Assembly (NCBI GenBank): GCA_023247935.1
Contig: JAHFFM010000007.1
Span: 1-20,691 of the forward strand
Length of the DNA: 20,691 nt
Direction: 5' to 3'
Origin: Candidatus Omnitrophota bacterium
GTDB lineage: Bacteria > Omnitrophota > Gorgyraeia > 2-02-FULL-51-18
Positions 6,154 through 13,495 of the stretch are shown here, one piece after another. Under the pieces are notes generated by a model. The model had not been told where the DNA came from. It saw only the letters and a list, made by a program, of their open reading frames with translations, and searched no databases. How positions within the stretch are numbered: position 1 is the stretch's first letter; each line of letters opens with the position of its first letter. Position numbers and translations under genes: made by a program.

Positions 6154-6732
6154 TCAGCTCCCGCCGCCTTTATTGCGGAAGAACTTCCCTACATTTCCCA
6201 GGAAGCCGCCTTTTTTGGGTTCCTTGGGCTTGTCGGATTTATCTGGGATGCCGGGCTTTTGGGCTTTCGGACTATCCGCTTTTTGATCATGTTTATGCTC
6301 ATGACCTTCATGCAAATGCTCTTTATCCCCTTTAGCGTCCTTCTTTCCTTTTACCTTAGCTTCTTTGACCACAATCTCTTTCTCGGTCAATTCAATCAAA
6401 GCCAGCTGGGCTCCATCACCTTTACGGCGTTGGAGTTGAAGAATGCGTGTATAACCGCCATTGCGGTTTTTAAAACGAGGCGCCACTTCTTTGAAAAGCT
6501 TGGACGTCAAAACATGATTTTGCAAATAGGAAAAAACCTGCCTTCTGGAATGAAGAGAGTCTTTCTTTCCAAGCGTGATAACGCGCTCAGCAAGTTTTTT
6601 GACTTCTTTGGCTTTTTCCAAAGTCGTGGTGATTTGTTGATACGAAAGCAGGCTCGTAACCATATTTTCGAGCATCGCCTTGCGCTCTTTTGGGTTTCGG
6701 CCGAATCGGTGTGTTCGTCTTTGGTGTCTCAT
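6154..6732 (-). CDS. rplQ: Large-subunit ribosomal protein L17 (bL17) with long His/Lys-rich tail
   Basis: Residues 1-117 are a standard bL17: MRHQRRTHRFGRNPKERKAM at the start, NGGYTRILQLQRRKGDGA at 91-108, ending near LIELTEKE. Residues 118-192 are an added tail, giving 192 residues against 127 in E. coli. The tail is Lys-rich, has five histidines in ten residues (139-148, HLHEGHEHKH), then a Pro/Lys spacer, and ends in GGFLGNVGKFFRNKGGGS. The histidine cluster could bind metal, and the end could form a short amphipathic segment; both are guesses. The start overlaps the rpoA stop by ATGA. It is the last ribosomal gene of the array. Confidence 0.95.
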   Translation of the reverse strand: MRHQRRTHRFGRNPKERKAMLENMVTSLLSYQQITTTLEKAKEVKKLAERVITLGKKDSLHSRRQVFSYLQNHVLTSKLFKEVAPRFKNRNGGYTRILQLQRRKGDGAQLALIELTEKEIVVKEAKVKGKKDAKGDKEHLHEGHEHKHDQKADSPKAQKPGIPDKSDKPKEPKKGGFLGNVGKFFRNKGGGS

Positions 6733-7736
6733 TCTACTTTCCCTTGAGAAAACTGTTTTGTTTTTTCCAAATCAATATCCATGCCGAATCCAAGCCCCAT
6801 CTCTTTGATGATGGCGTTGATTTCGTTTAAGGATTTTTTGCCGAAGTTGCGGTATTTGAGCATTTCCGCTTCGGATTTTTTGACGAGTTCGCCAATCGTT
6901 TTGATATTGGCTTCACGCAGGCAGTTTGCGCTGCGAACTGAAAGCTCGAGATCAGAAACCGGCTGGCCAAGTCTCTTGTAAAGCTCAATGTCTTTTTCAT
7001 CCGAAACTTCAGAAGCCATATCCTCTTCAGGAAGTCTTCCGAAATTCACGAACACGTCCAGATGACGCTGCAAAATATTTGAAGCGTAGAGCATCGCATC
7101 TTTCGGGGATACGCTGCCATTGGTCCATACTTCGACGATCAATTTGTCATAATCCGTCATTTGACCGACACGCGTGTCTTCCACGTGAAAGTTTACTTTT
7201 TTGACGGGCGTAAAAAGCGAATCCACCGCGATCACGCCAATCGGCTGATCGTCTTTTTTGTTTCTTTCTGCGGGGAAATAACCGCGGCCTTTTTGAATTT
7301 CAATTTCCATGCGAAATTCGGCATTCTTGGTCAGTGTGGCGATATGCTGGTCGGGATTGACGATTTCAACGGTTTCGTCAGTAATGATATCTTTCCCCGT
7401 AATTTCTCCCTTTTTATCGACTTCCACGCGAAGGGTTTTGGCCGTACGCGCATGGGAGCGGATCACGAGTTTTTTGATATTCAACACGATTTCCGTCATG
7501 TCTTCTTGAACTCCGGGCAGCGTGCCAAACTCATGCGACACACCATCAATTTTAATGGATGTCACAGCGGCGCCTTCCAAAGAAGACAACAGCACGCGTC
7601 TCAATGAATTTCCGATGGTTACGCCAAAGCCGCGTTCAAACGGTTCAGCCACGAAACGCCCGTACGTTTCGGTCAGTGTTTCTTCGTCACACTCTAATCT
7701 CTTGGGTATTTCAAATGATCTTAACGCAATTCCCAT
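6729..7736 (-). CDS. rpoA: DNA-directed RNA polymerase subunit alpha
   Basis: A 335-residue alpha subunit. The N-terminal dimerisation and beta/beta'-binding domain (about 1-235) contains YGRFVAEPFERGFGVTIGNSLRRVLLSS in two blocks from residue 25. After a flexible linker the C-terminal domain (about 255-320) carries RSANCL with R268, N271 and C272 and the GKKS helix at 299-302. These are the residues that touch promoter UP elements and activators in E. coli. A GGAGAG site lies just upstream of the ATG, between it and the rpsD stop. It is placed between rpsD and rplQ, the usual alpha-operon order. Nothing unusual is seen. Confidence 0.97.
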   Translation of the reverse strand: MGIALRSFEIPKRLECDEETLTETYGRFVAEPFERGFGVTIGNSLRRVLLSSLEGAAVTSIKIDGVSHEFGTLPGVQEDMTEIVLNIKKLVIRSHARTAKTLRVEVDKKGEITGKDIITDETVEIVNPDQHIATLTKNAEFRMEIEIQKGRGYFPAERNKKDDQPIGVIAVDSLFTPVKKVNFHVEDTRVGQMTDYDKLIVEVWTNGSVSPKDAMLYASNILQRHLDVFVNFGRLPEEDMASEVSDEKDIELYKRLGQPVSDLELSVRSANCLREANIKTIGELVKKSEAEMLKYRNFGKKSLNEINAIIKEMGLGFGMDIDLEKTKQFSQGKVE

Positions 7737-7750
7737 TTTGCTCTCCTTAA

Positions 7751-8374
7751 TTATTTCGAATAAAGTTCAACGATTAGCTGTTCCTGGATCGGCATGCTGA
7801 TATCAGGCCGTTCTGGCAGACGCTTTACGGTTGCTTTAAAATTTTGAAAGTCCACGTCGAGCCACTCGGCTTTGTCCAGATCTTTGGTTTGTTCGTAAAC
7901 ACTTTTATAACGTTCCTTCATCTTATCGGTGGCGCGCACTTCAATCACGGCTCCCAACTCGACCTGATATGATGGAATATTTAACACGCGGCCGTTCACA
8001 AGCACATGGCCATGACCCACGGCTTGACGAGACTGACGCCGGGAATTCATAAAACCCATCCGGTAAACCACGTTATCCAAACGCCTTTCCAAAAACTGTA
8101 ACAGAGTGGCGCCCGTAACCCCTTTGGAACGGCTGGCTTTGAAATAATAATTACGAAACTGCTTCTCAAGAACGCCGTAAATGCGCTTCACTTTTTGTTT
8201 CTCACGAAGCTGCACGCCGTAATCGGAAAGTTTTTGCCTGCCCTGTCCATGCATCCCGGGAGGCGTTTCGCTGCGCTCTTGGAATTTGGACTTGCTGCCT
8301 ATTGAACTTTTTGGAAACAGGTCGATTTTTTCGCGCCGGCTAAGTCTCCAGGCGGGTCCGGTATAACGTCCCAT
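7751..8374 (-). CDS. rpsD: Small-subunit ribosomal protein S4 (uS4), zinc-free type
   Basis: A 207-residue primary 16S-binding assembly protein. It begins MGRYTGPAWRLSRREKIDLF. The cysteines seen in zinc-binding S4 proteins at this N-terminus are absent, so this is the Cys-less form. The S4 RNA-binding domain runs through LERRLDNVVYRMGF and RQSRQAVGHGHVLVNG. In E. coli S4 represses its own alpha operon by binding the rpsM leader; no such structure was identified here. GGAGAG precedes the ATG by about 7 bases, and the gene follows rpsK by 2 bases. Confidence 0.97.
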   Translation of the reverse strand: MGRYTGPAWRLSRREKIDLFPKSSIGSKSKFQERSETPPGMHGQGRQKLSDYGVQLREKQKVKRIYGVLEKQFRNYYFKASRSKGVTGATLLQFLERRLDNVVYRMGFMNSRRQSRQAVGHGHVLVNGRVLNIPSYQVELGAVIEVRATDKMKERYKSVYEQTKDLDKAEWLDVDFQNFKATVKRLPERPDISMPIQEQLIVELYSK

Positions 8375-8376
8375 GA

Positions 8377-8769
8377 TTAAACTCTCCTTCTCTTGGGCGG
8401 TCTGCAGCCGTTATGCGGAATCGGCGTGACATCACGAATCACACTGATCGACAACCCGGCAGCTTGGAGGGCCCGAATCGCAGATTCGCGTCCGGAACCC
8501 GGCCCCTTCACATTAACTTCCACGGTTTTCATTCCATGCTCTATAGCTTTTTTTGCGGCGTTTTCAGCCGTAACCTGCGCGGCAAAAGGCGTGCATTTTT
8601 TAGACCCTGAAAAACCGACAGAGCCGCAGCTGGCCCACGCCACGGCATTGCCGGTGCGGTCAGTGATGGTCACAATGGTGTTGTTGAAACTTGCAAGAAT
8701 ATGCGCAACGCCTTCCGTCACTTGACGGACAATTTTTTTGCGCGATTTAAATTTTTTTGTTTTTGCCAC
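8377..8769 (-). CDS. rpsK: Small-subunit ribosomal protein S11 (uS11)
   Basis: A 130-residue platform protein of the 30S subunit. Family landmarks ILASFNNTIVTITD, VKGPGSGRESAIRAL and the terminal DVTPIPHNGCRPPKRRRV are intact. The start is GTG (8769-8767), preceded by AAGGGA about 10 bases upstream. No ATG lies near the expected N-terminus. It is separated from rpsM by 99 bases holding a palindromic repeat, the widest gap within the ribosomal array, so its translation is probably not coupled to rpsM. Confidence 0.97.
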   Translation of the reverse strand: MAKTKKFKSRKKIVRQVTEGVAHILASFNNTIVTITDRTGNAVAWASCGSVGFSGSKKCTPFAAQVTAENAAKKAIEHGMKTVEVNVKGPGSGRESAIRALQAAGLSISVIRDVTPIPHNGCRPPKRRRV

Positions 8770-8795
8770 GACAACTTTCCCTTTCTTTAGTTCCT

Positions 8796-8856
8796 GTCAT
8801 TCCCGCATCCTTTTAGCGGGAAAACTTGATCCCCAATTAAAATATTCGGGGATGAC
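8796..8856. repeat. Palindromic repeat of the GTCATTCCCGC...CGGGGATGAC family inside the alpha operon, copy B
   Basis: A 61-bp unit with two hairpins, CCCGC/GCGGG and TCCCC...CGGGGA. It is bounded by GTCAT and ATGAC. Its sequence aligns with the reverse complement of 435-509. A further perfect 7-bp hairpin, GACGTGC-TAC-GCACGTC, follows at 8854-8870 and contains part of the rpsM stop codon. This makes the rpsM-rpsK gap (8770-8868) highly structured in RNA. Confidence 0.8.
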
Positions 8857-8868
8857 GTGCTACGCACG

Positions 8869-9288
8869 TCACTTTTTTGCGGCTGGAGCTGCAGCTGGTT
8901 TTGCCGCTGGAGCTGTTTCTTTCTTCCGTTGACCGCCAACGGTTTTCTTTGGACCTTTGCGCGTTCTCGCGTTCGTCCTGGTTCTCTGTCCGCGCACAGG
9001 CAAACTTTTTTTATGTCGGGTCCCTCGATAAGAACCGGTATCCATGAGACGCTTGATGTTCATGGATAATTCACGACGAAGGTTACCTTCAACACGATAA
9101 TCTTTTTGAATAATACCCGTAATCCGGGAAACTTCTTCTTCTGTTAAATTTTTTGCGCGCACATCCGATTTAATGTTTGCTTGTTGGCAGATCTTAAGCG
9201 CCATCGGACGGCCGATTCCGTAAATATAAGCCAGTGAAACGTAAATTTTCTTTTCTTTGGGGATATCGACCCCGAGAATTCTAGGCAT
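8869..9288 (-). CDS. rpsM: Small-subunit ribosomal protein S13 (uS13) with Ala/Pro/Lys tail
   Basis: A 139-residue head protein of the 30S subunit that contacts tRNA in the P site. MPRILGVDIP, YIYGIGRPMA, GNLRRELSMNIKRLMD and RGTRHKKSLPVRGQRTRTNARTRKG (in pieces to residue 112) are typical. E. coli S13 has 118 residues. Here a low-complexity tail, KKETAPAAKPAAAPAAKK (122-139), is added. Starts 3 bases after the rpmJ stop. The stop codon lies in a perfect 7-bp hairpin next to a palindromic repeat. Confidence 0.97.
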   Translation of the reverse strand: MPRILGVDIPKEKKIYVSLAYIYGIGRPMALKICQQANIKSDVRAKNLTEEEVSRITGIIQKDYRVEGNLRRELSMNIKRLMDTGSYRGTRHKKSLPVRGQRTRTNARTRKGPKKTVGGQRKKETAPAAKPAAAPAAKK

Positions 9289-9291
9289 TGT

Positions 9292-9405
9292 TTACCCCTG
9301 TCTCTGTTTGTGTTTGGGGTTCGAACAAATCACACGAACCACTCTTTTACGACGAACAATTTTGCAATTGTCACAAATTCTTTTTACGCTTGAACGCACT
9401 TTCAT
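9292..9405 (-). CDS. rpmJ: Large-subunit ribosomal protein L36 (bL36), zinc type
   Basis: A 37-residue protein, MKVRSSVKRICDNCKIVRRK at the start, with zinc ligands C11, C14, C27 and H32. The frame is open 26 codons further upstream to 9483, but that overlaps infA and does not resemble L36. The ATG at 9405 gives the exact family length. It lies 20 bases after infA and 3 bases before rpsM, the standard bacterial position. Confidence 0.96.
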   Translation of the reverse strand: MKVRSSVKRICDNCKIVRRKRVVRVICSNPKHKQRQG

Positions 9406-9425
9406 CCGAAAAACCCTCTTCTTTC

Positions 9426-9644
9426 TTATTTGACCCTGTAAATAATCCTGCCCCGCGTCAAATCGTACGGAGACAACTCGCACATCACTTTATCTCCCGG
9501 AAGAATCCGGATAAAATTCATCCTCATTTTGCCCGAGACATGCGCCAACACCAGATGCTTGTTTTCAAGCTCAACGCGAAACATGGCATTGGGAAGCGAT
9601 TCGACCACCGTACCCTCGACTTGAACCGCTTCTTCTTTTGGCAT
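9426..9644 (-). CDS. infA: Translation initiation factor IF-1
   Basis: A 72-residue OB-fold protein that blocks the ribosomal A site during initiation. VQVEGTVVESLPNAMFRVEL, LAHVSGKMRMNFIRILPGDKV and the ending DLTRGRIIYRVK are the family signature at normal length. AGAGGT sits about 6 bases before the ATG. It lies between map and rpmJ, as in many bacteria. Confidence 0.97.
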   Translation of the reverse strand: MPKEEAVQVEGTVVESLPNAMFRVELENKHLVLAHVSGKMRMNFIRILPGDKVMCELSPYDLTRGRIIYRVK

Positions 9645-9656
9645 CCTTACCTCTTT

Positions 9657-10397
9657 TTATTCCGTGAGTATTTCCGCTTTATTTTTTCCAACAATAATCG
9701 TTTGCTCAAAATGAGCTGAACGCTTTCTGTCTTTCGTTACCACGGTCCAGCCGTCCGTCAATTCTTCGACGTCGTATGAACCCTGATTCAGCATTGGCTC
9801 AATCGCTAAAGCCATTCCCTCAACCAGTTTCAATCCCTGGTTCGGCTTTCCGTAGTTCGGCACCTGCGGATCTTCATGCAAATTCTTTCCGATCCCATGG
9901 CCGGTGTATTTCCGAACCACGCCGTAACCATTCTCTTCCGAATAACTTTGCACGGCCCACGAAATATCTGAAAGCCTGTTGCCTTCAACCGCTTTTTGAA
10001 TCCCACGATTTAAAGCTTCGCGCGTGACTTCAATCAGCCGTAAACTTTCCGCATCCACTTTTCCTGCCGGGAAAGTCCTTGCCGCGTCGGAATAATAACC
10101 GTCGACTTTTACGCCGACATCCACGCCCACGATATCGCCTTCCATCAAAAGCCTCGGACCCGGAATCCCGTGAACCACTTCCTCATTCACGGAAACGCAA
10201 ATACACGCCGGATAACCGTAATAACCTTTAAACGCAGGTTCTGCTTTCTGCGAATAAATAAAATTCTCGGCGATCTGATCGAGCGTCTTGGTCGTGATCC
10301 CCGGCCTCACTTCCTTCTCCATTAACTTCAGAAGTGAAGCAACAATCTTTCCGGCCCTGCGCATGACCTCAAGTTCATTTTTTGTTTTTGGAACCAA
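9657..10397 (-). CDS. map: Methionine aminopeptidase, type I
   Basis: A 246-residue cytoplasmic enzyme that removes the initiator Met from new proteins. All five metal ligands are visible: D93 (VGVDVG), D104 (YSDAAR), H167 (TGHGIG), E200 (AIEPML) and E231 (HFEQTI), plus H76 in VVHGIPG. It lacks the extra N-terminal domains of some relatives. The probable start is TTG (10397), overlapping adk by 23 bases with only a weak ribosome site. The first in-frame ATG (10364) would delete the conserved NELEVMRRAG helix, so TTG is preferred. Translation is likely coupled to adk. Confidence 0.94.
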   Translation of the reverse strand: MVPKTKNELEVMRRAGKIVASLLKLMEKEVRPGITTKTLDQIAENFIYSQKAEPAFKGYYGYPACICVSVNEEVVHGIPGPRLLMEGDIVGVDVGVKVDGYYSDAARTFPAGKVDAESLRLIEVTREALNRGIQKAVEGNRLSDISWAVQSYSEENGYGVVRKYTGHGIGKNLHEDPQVPNYGKPNQGLKLVEGMALAIEPMLNQGSYDVEELTDGWTVVTKDRKRSAHFEQTIIVGKNKAEILTE

Positions 10398-11058
10398 CCT
10401 GAGCGCCCAGCCCTTTTTTAGCGAACAATTTTTCGAGCTCTTCGCTCAATTCCGGCACTTCGAGATCACCCGAAACTTCAGCCAAAACTTTTTTCTTCTT
10501 ATAATAATCAATCAAAGGTTCTGTTTGTTTCTCATACGCCTTGAGACGATTTTCAATCACATCTTCGCGATCATCCGATCGCTGCATCAAATCCGCGCCG
10601 CAAGCATCGCAAATCCCTTGAATTTTCGGCTTAAAATTCACAAGGTGGTATGTTTTACCACATTTCGAACAAACTCTTCTGCCGGACAATCTGCGGATAA
10701 TCACCGCCAGGCTTGTCTTAAAATAAAGCACCAAGTCAATGGGCATCGTCAAATCTTTGAGCGTTTCATCCAAGCTTTCCGCCTGCTGACTTGTGCGCGG
10801 AAACCCGTCGAGCAAAAAACCTTTTTTGGCATCACCTTTTGAAAGCCGTTCGCGTACAAGCGCAATCACGATCTCATCCGGAACCAATCCGCCTTTTTCC
10901 ATATACTCCTTGGCCTTTAAGCCCAGGGGTGTGGCGGCGCGTAACGCGTCCCGAAGCATATCTCCCGTCGAGATATGCGCGATATTCCAATTTTTAGAAA
11001 GAACTTGCGCGTGCGTTCCTTTGCCCGCGCCGGGCGGCCCCAATAAAATAAGCCTCAA
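10375..11058 (-). CDS. adk: Adenylate kinase, zinc-LID type
   Basis: A 227-residue enzyme interconverting AMP, ADP and ATP. The P-loop GPPGAGKGT is at 7-15, DGFPRT at 84-89, and the LID carries four zinc-type cysteines: C130, C133, C150 and C153. The product is slightly longer than the 214-residue E. coli enzyme, with a Lys-rich end (GSKNKK). The start is TTG (11058-11056), 6 bases after AGGAG at 11069-11065. That site overlaps the secY stop. It lies between secY and map, the common order. Confidence 0.96.
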   Translation of the reverse strand: MRLILLGPPGAGKGTHAQVLSKNWNIAHISTGDMLRDALRAATPLGLKAKEYMEKGGLVPDEIVIALVRERLSKGDAKKGFLLDGFPRTSQQAESLDETLKDLTMPIDLVLYFKTSLAVIIRRLSGRRVCSKCGKTYHLVNFKPKIQGICDACGADLMQRSDDREDVIENRLKAYEKQTEPLIDYYKKKKVLAEVSGDLEVPELSEELEKLFAKKGLGAQVGSKNKK

Positions 11059-11064
11059 AAAAAA

Positions 11065-11069
11065 CTCCT
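11065..11069 (-). promoter_or_regulatory. Ribosome binding site supporting the adk TTG start
   Basis: AGGAG on the minus strand, overlapping the secY stop TAG (11070-11068) and 6 bases before the TTG. No ATG lies nearby in frame, so this site decides the start. Confidence 0.7.
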
Positions 11070-12432
11070 AGTAAGCGGCGGCGCGTTGACGACCACGGAC
11101 GCGCCCGCGCTTCATGAAACCCTCGTAATGCCGCATCAAAAGCTGCGATTCAATCTGTTTGATCGTATCCAAGCTGACGCCAACAACGATCAGAAGGGCT
11201 GTACCGCCAAAAAAGTCAGCCACTTGATACGGAATCTTAAGCAAACCACCGATCACATCAGGCGCGACGGCGATAAGGGCCAAAAAAATTCCACCGGGAA
11301 GCGTAATCCGGTTAATAATGTAATCGAAATATTCCGCCGTTGGATTCCCGGGACGCACACCGGGAATAAATCCGCCATATTTTTTCATGTTTTCGGCCAC
11401 ATCAATCGGGTTAAACGCGATAGCCGTATAAAAATAGCTGAAAAAAACGATCAAAAAAACTGTCATGACTTCATAAAATACATGGCCATGCGATAACGCG
11501 CCCGCAACCTGCTGGATAAAATGGTTCGGAACAAATATTCCTATGGTCGCTGGAAACAAAACAATCGACTGCGCAAAAATGATTGGCATTACGCCACCGT
11601 TATTCACCTTAAATGGAATAAACGTAGATTGGCCGCCGAATACTTTACGGCCCACGACGCGCTTGGCATATTGAACCGGTATCTTGCGTTCACCCTGCGT
11701 CAAAACAATGACCGCAATAATGGCGCCCACCATAATGGCGAGCATCAAAACAATTGTCAGTAAATCCATCCGGCCTTGTTGGGAAGATCCGCCTGATCTC
11801 ATTAACGCGGCGATTTGAATAATGGCTGTGGGCACACGAGACAAAATACCCGAAGCAACCAGAATCGACATGCCGTTTCCGATCCCTTTTTCCTGAATCT
11901 GTTCACCCAGCCACATAATGAAAGCAGACCCTGTTGTAAGCGTTAAAACCGTCAAAAGACGGAAAGCCCAGCCCGGGTGCTCGACGATTTGCAAGCCGCC
12001 AAAACGTGTCGGGTTTTCAAGCCAAAGCGAAATAAAAAATGACTGAATCAATGAAAGAACAACGGTCCCGTAACGGGTGTATTGGTTGATTGTTTTTCTT
12101 CCGATCTCGCCTTCCTTTGCCATTTTTTCCAATGCTGGAATCACCACGGTCAAAAGCTGCATGATGATGGAGCTTGAAATATAAGGCATGATTCCCAGAG
12201 CGAATATCGTCAAACGGTGAATCGCGCCGCCGGAAAATAAATTCATGACGCCAAAAAGCGTGCCGCCTTGAGTTCTGGCTAAATTGTCAAAGAACTGAGA
12301 AAGCTTTACCCCATCGATACCCGGCGTCGGAATAAAAGTCCCGAGACGGTATACCGTAATCACGCCAAACGTGATTAAAATTTTTTTTCTTAAATCAGGA
12401 ATTTTAAAGGTATCTGCGAACGCTTTAAGCAT
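11068..12432 (-). CDS. secY: Protein translocase subunit SecY
   Basis: A 454-residue channel protein of the Sec translocon with about ten membrane helices. PTPGIDG near residue 36 and GIMPYISSSIIMQLL at 80-94 match the plug-to-TM2 region. EGEIGRKTINQYTRYGT (108-124), the GERKIPVQYAKR loop between TM6 and TM7, and the cytoplasmic IKQIESQLLMRHYEGFMKRGRVRGR near the end (quoted in part) also fit the family. It starts overlapping the rplO stop by one base (TGATG). Nothing is missing. Confidence 0.97.
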   Translation of the reverse strand: MLKAFADTFKIPDLRKKILITFGVITVYRLGTFIPTPGIDGVKLSQFFDNLARTQGGTLFGVMNLFSGGAIHRLTIFALGIMPYISSSIIMQLLTVVIPALEKMAKEGEIGRKTINQYTRYGTVVLSLIQSFFISLWLENPTRFGGLQIVEHPGWAFRLLTVLTLTTGSAFIMWLGEQIQEKGIGNGMSILVASGILSRVPTAIIQIAALMRSGGSSQQGRMDLLTIVLMLAIMVGAIIAVIVLTQGERKIPVQYAKRVVGRKVFGGQSTFIPFKVNNGGVMPIIFAQSIVLFPATIGIFVPNHFIQQVAGALSHGHVFYEVMTVFLIVFFSYFYTAIAFNPIDVAENMKKYGGFIPGVRPGNPTAEYFDYIINRITLPGGIFLALIAVAPDVIGGLLKIPYQVADFFGGTALLIVVGVSLDTIKQIESQLLMRHYEGFMKRGRVRGRQRAAAY

Positions 12433-12872
12433 CAGGAAGCAACGTCAACCGAACCGCCGGCCTTCTTGATTTTTTCAATTGCTGATCTTGAAAATGCGTG
12501 TGCTTTAACCTTCAGAGGATGTTTTAAATCCCCGTCTCCCAGAATTTTAACAAGGCTTTTTTCACCGCGAATGATCTTAGCGCCTTTTAAAATTTCAGGC
12601 GTGACTTCTGTTCCGGATGAAAACTGATTCAATCTTTCAATAGAAACAACTTGGTACTTGGCTTTAGGCGTAAAAGTAAATCCACGCTTAGGCACCCGTC
12701 TAATCAGAGGCGTTTGACCTCCTTCAAAACCTAGGCGTACACCACCGGAAGCGCGGGAGTTAGAACCTTTATGTCCGCGACCCGAAGTCTTTCCATGTCC
12801 TGAACCGCGGCCGCGACCCACCACTTTCCGTCTTTTTCTGGATCCATGCGGACGTTTTAAACGATCAAGCAT
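12432..12872 (-). CDS. rplO: Large-subunit ribosomal protein L15 (uL15)
   Basis: A 146-residue 50S assembly protein. The Gly/Arg-rich N-terminal arm (RKRRKVVGRGRGSGHGKTSG) is at 12-31, followed by FEGGQTPLIRRVPKRGF at 49-65. The ATG lies 8 bases inside the end of rpsE, with GGGAG about 9 bases upstream within rpsE. In most bacteria rpmD (uL30) lies between these two genes; here there is no room for it. Confidence 0.97.
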   Translation of the reverse strand: MLDRLKRPHGSRKRRKVVGRGRGSGHGKTSGRGHKGSNSRASGGVRLGFEGGQTPLIRRVPKRGFTFTPKAKYQVVSIERLNQFSSGTEVTPEILKGAKIIRGEKSLVKILGDGDLKHPLKVKAHAFSRSAIEKIKKAGGSVDVAS

Positions 12873-13476
12873 TGTCGGTGCTCCCTATTAATCTACGCAA
12901 ACCTTCAACCGTGGCACGCACGACATTAATGGCATTATCGGAGCCAAGCGATTTCGTCAAAATATCTTTAATGCCAACGGATTCACAAACCGCACGGGCG
13001 GAACCGCCGGAAATAACGCCGGTTCCAGGCATCGCCGGTTTCATCAGAACTCTTGCCGCGCCAAAATGACCGATCACTTCGTGAGGAATCGTCGTCCCTT
13101 TAAGCGGTACTCGGATTAAATTTTTCTTCGCCTGAAAAATACCTTTGCGAATGGCGTCCTGAACTTCGTTCGCTTTTCCTAAGGCAAAACCAACACGGCC
13201 TTTATAGTCACCCACAACCACAAGGGCGCTGAACGAAAATCTCTTACCACCCTTCACCACTTTGGCGACGCGGTTTACGGCGACAACTTTTTCTGAAAAT
13301 TCTTGCGGAGCGGATTCGCGCTTAACCTTCTTTTGACGAGCGGGCCTTTTAACTTGCTCGACAGCTTCTTCCGTAACCGCCATCACCGCGGCTTGGCTCA
13401 ACGGCTGATTCTTTGCCTTTGGGTCGACTTTTACGGGTTTTGATTTCCCCTTGCCTTTAAAATCTTTATTTTCCAC
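12865..13476 (-). CDS. rpsE: Small-subunit ribosomal protein S5 (uS5) with N-terminal extension
   Basis: A 203-residue protein; E. coli S5 has 167. The family core begins near EKVVAVNRVAKVVKGGKRFS at 62-81 and runs through VVGDYKGRVGFALGKANEV, AIRKGIFQAKKNLI and GTGVISGGSARAV. The first ~50 residues are an added Lys/Pro/Gln-rich arm. The start is GTG (13476-13474). The strong AAGGAGAGG at 13495-13487, 10 bases upstream, argues that the extension is really translated. S5 is a decoding-fidelity protein of the 30S subunit. Confidence 0.96.
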   Translation of the reverse strand: MENKDFKGKGKSKPVKVDPKAKNQPLSQAAVMAVTEEAVEQVKRPARQKKVKRESAPQEFSEKVVAVNRVAKVVKGGKRFSFSALVVVGDYKGRVGFALGKANEVQDAIRKGIFQAKKNLIRVPLKGTTIPHEVIGHFGAARVLMKPAMPGTGVISGGSARAVCESVGIKDILTKSLGSDNAINVVRATVEGLRRLIGSTDNA

Positions 13477-13486
13477 TTAAAAAATA

Positions 13487-13495
13487 CCTCTCCTT
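13487..13495 (-). promoter_or_regulatory. Ribosome binding site supporting the rpsE GTG start
   Basis: AAGGAGAGG on the minus strand, overlapping the rplR stop (13496-13494) and 10 bases before GTG 13476. It selects the long form of S5. Confidence 0.7.

Noticed and set aside
9406..9483. Longer 63-residue form of L36
   Set aside because: The extra 26 residues overlap infA in another frame and do not resemble L36. The ATG at 9405 gives the exact family length.
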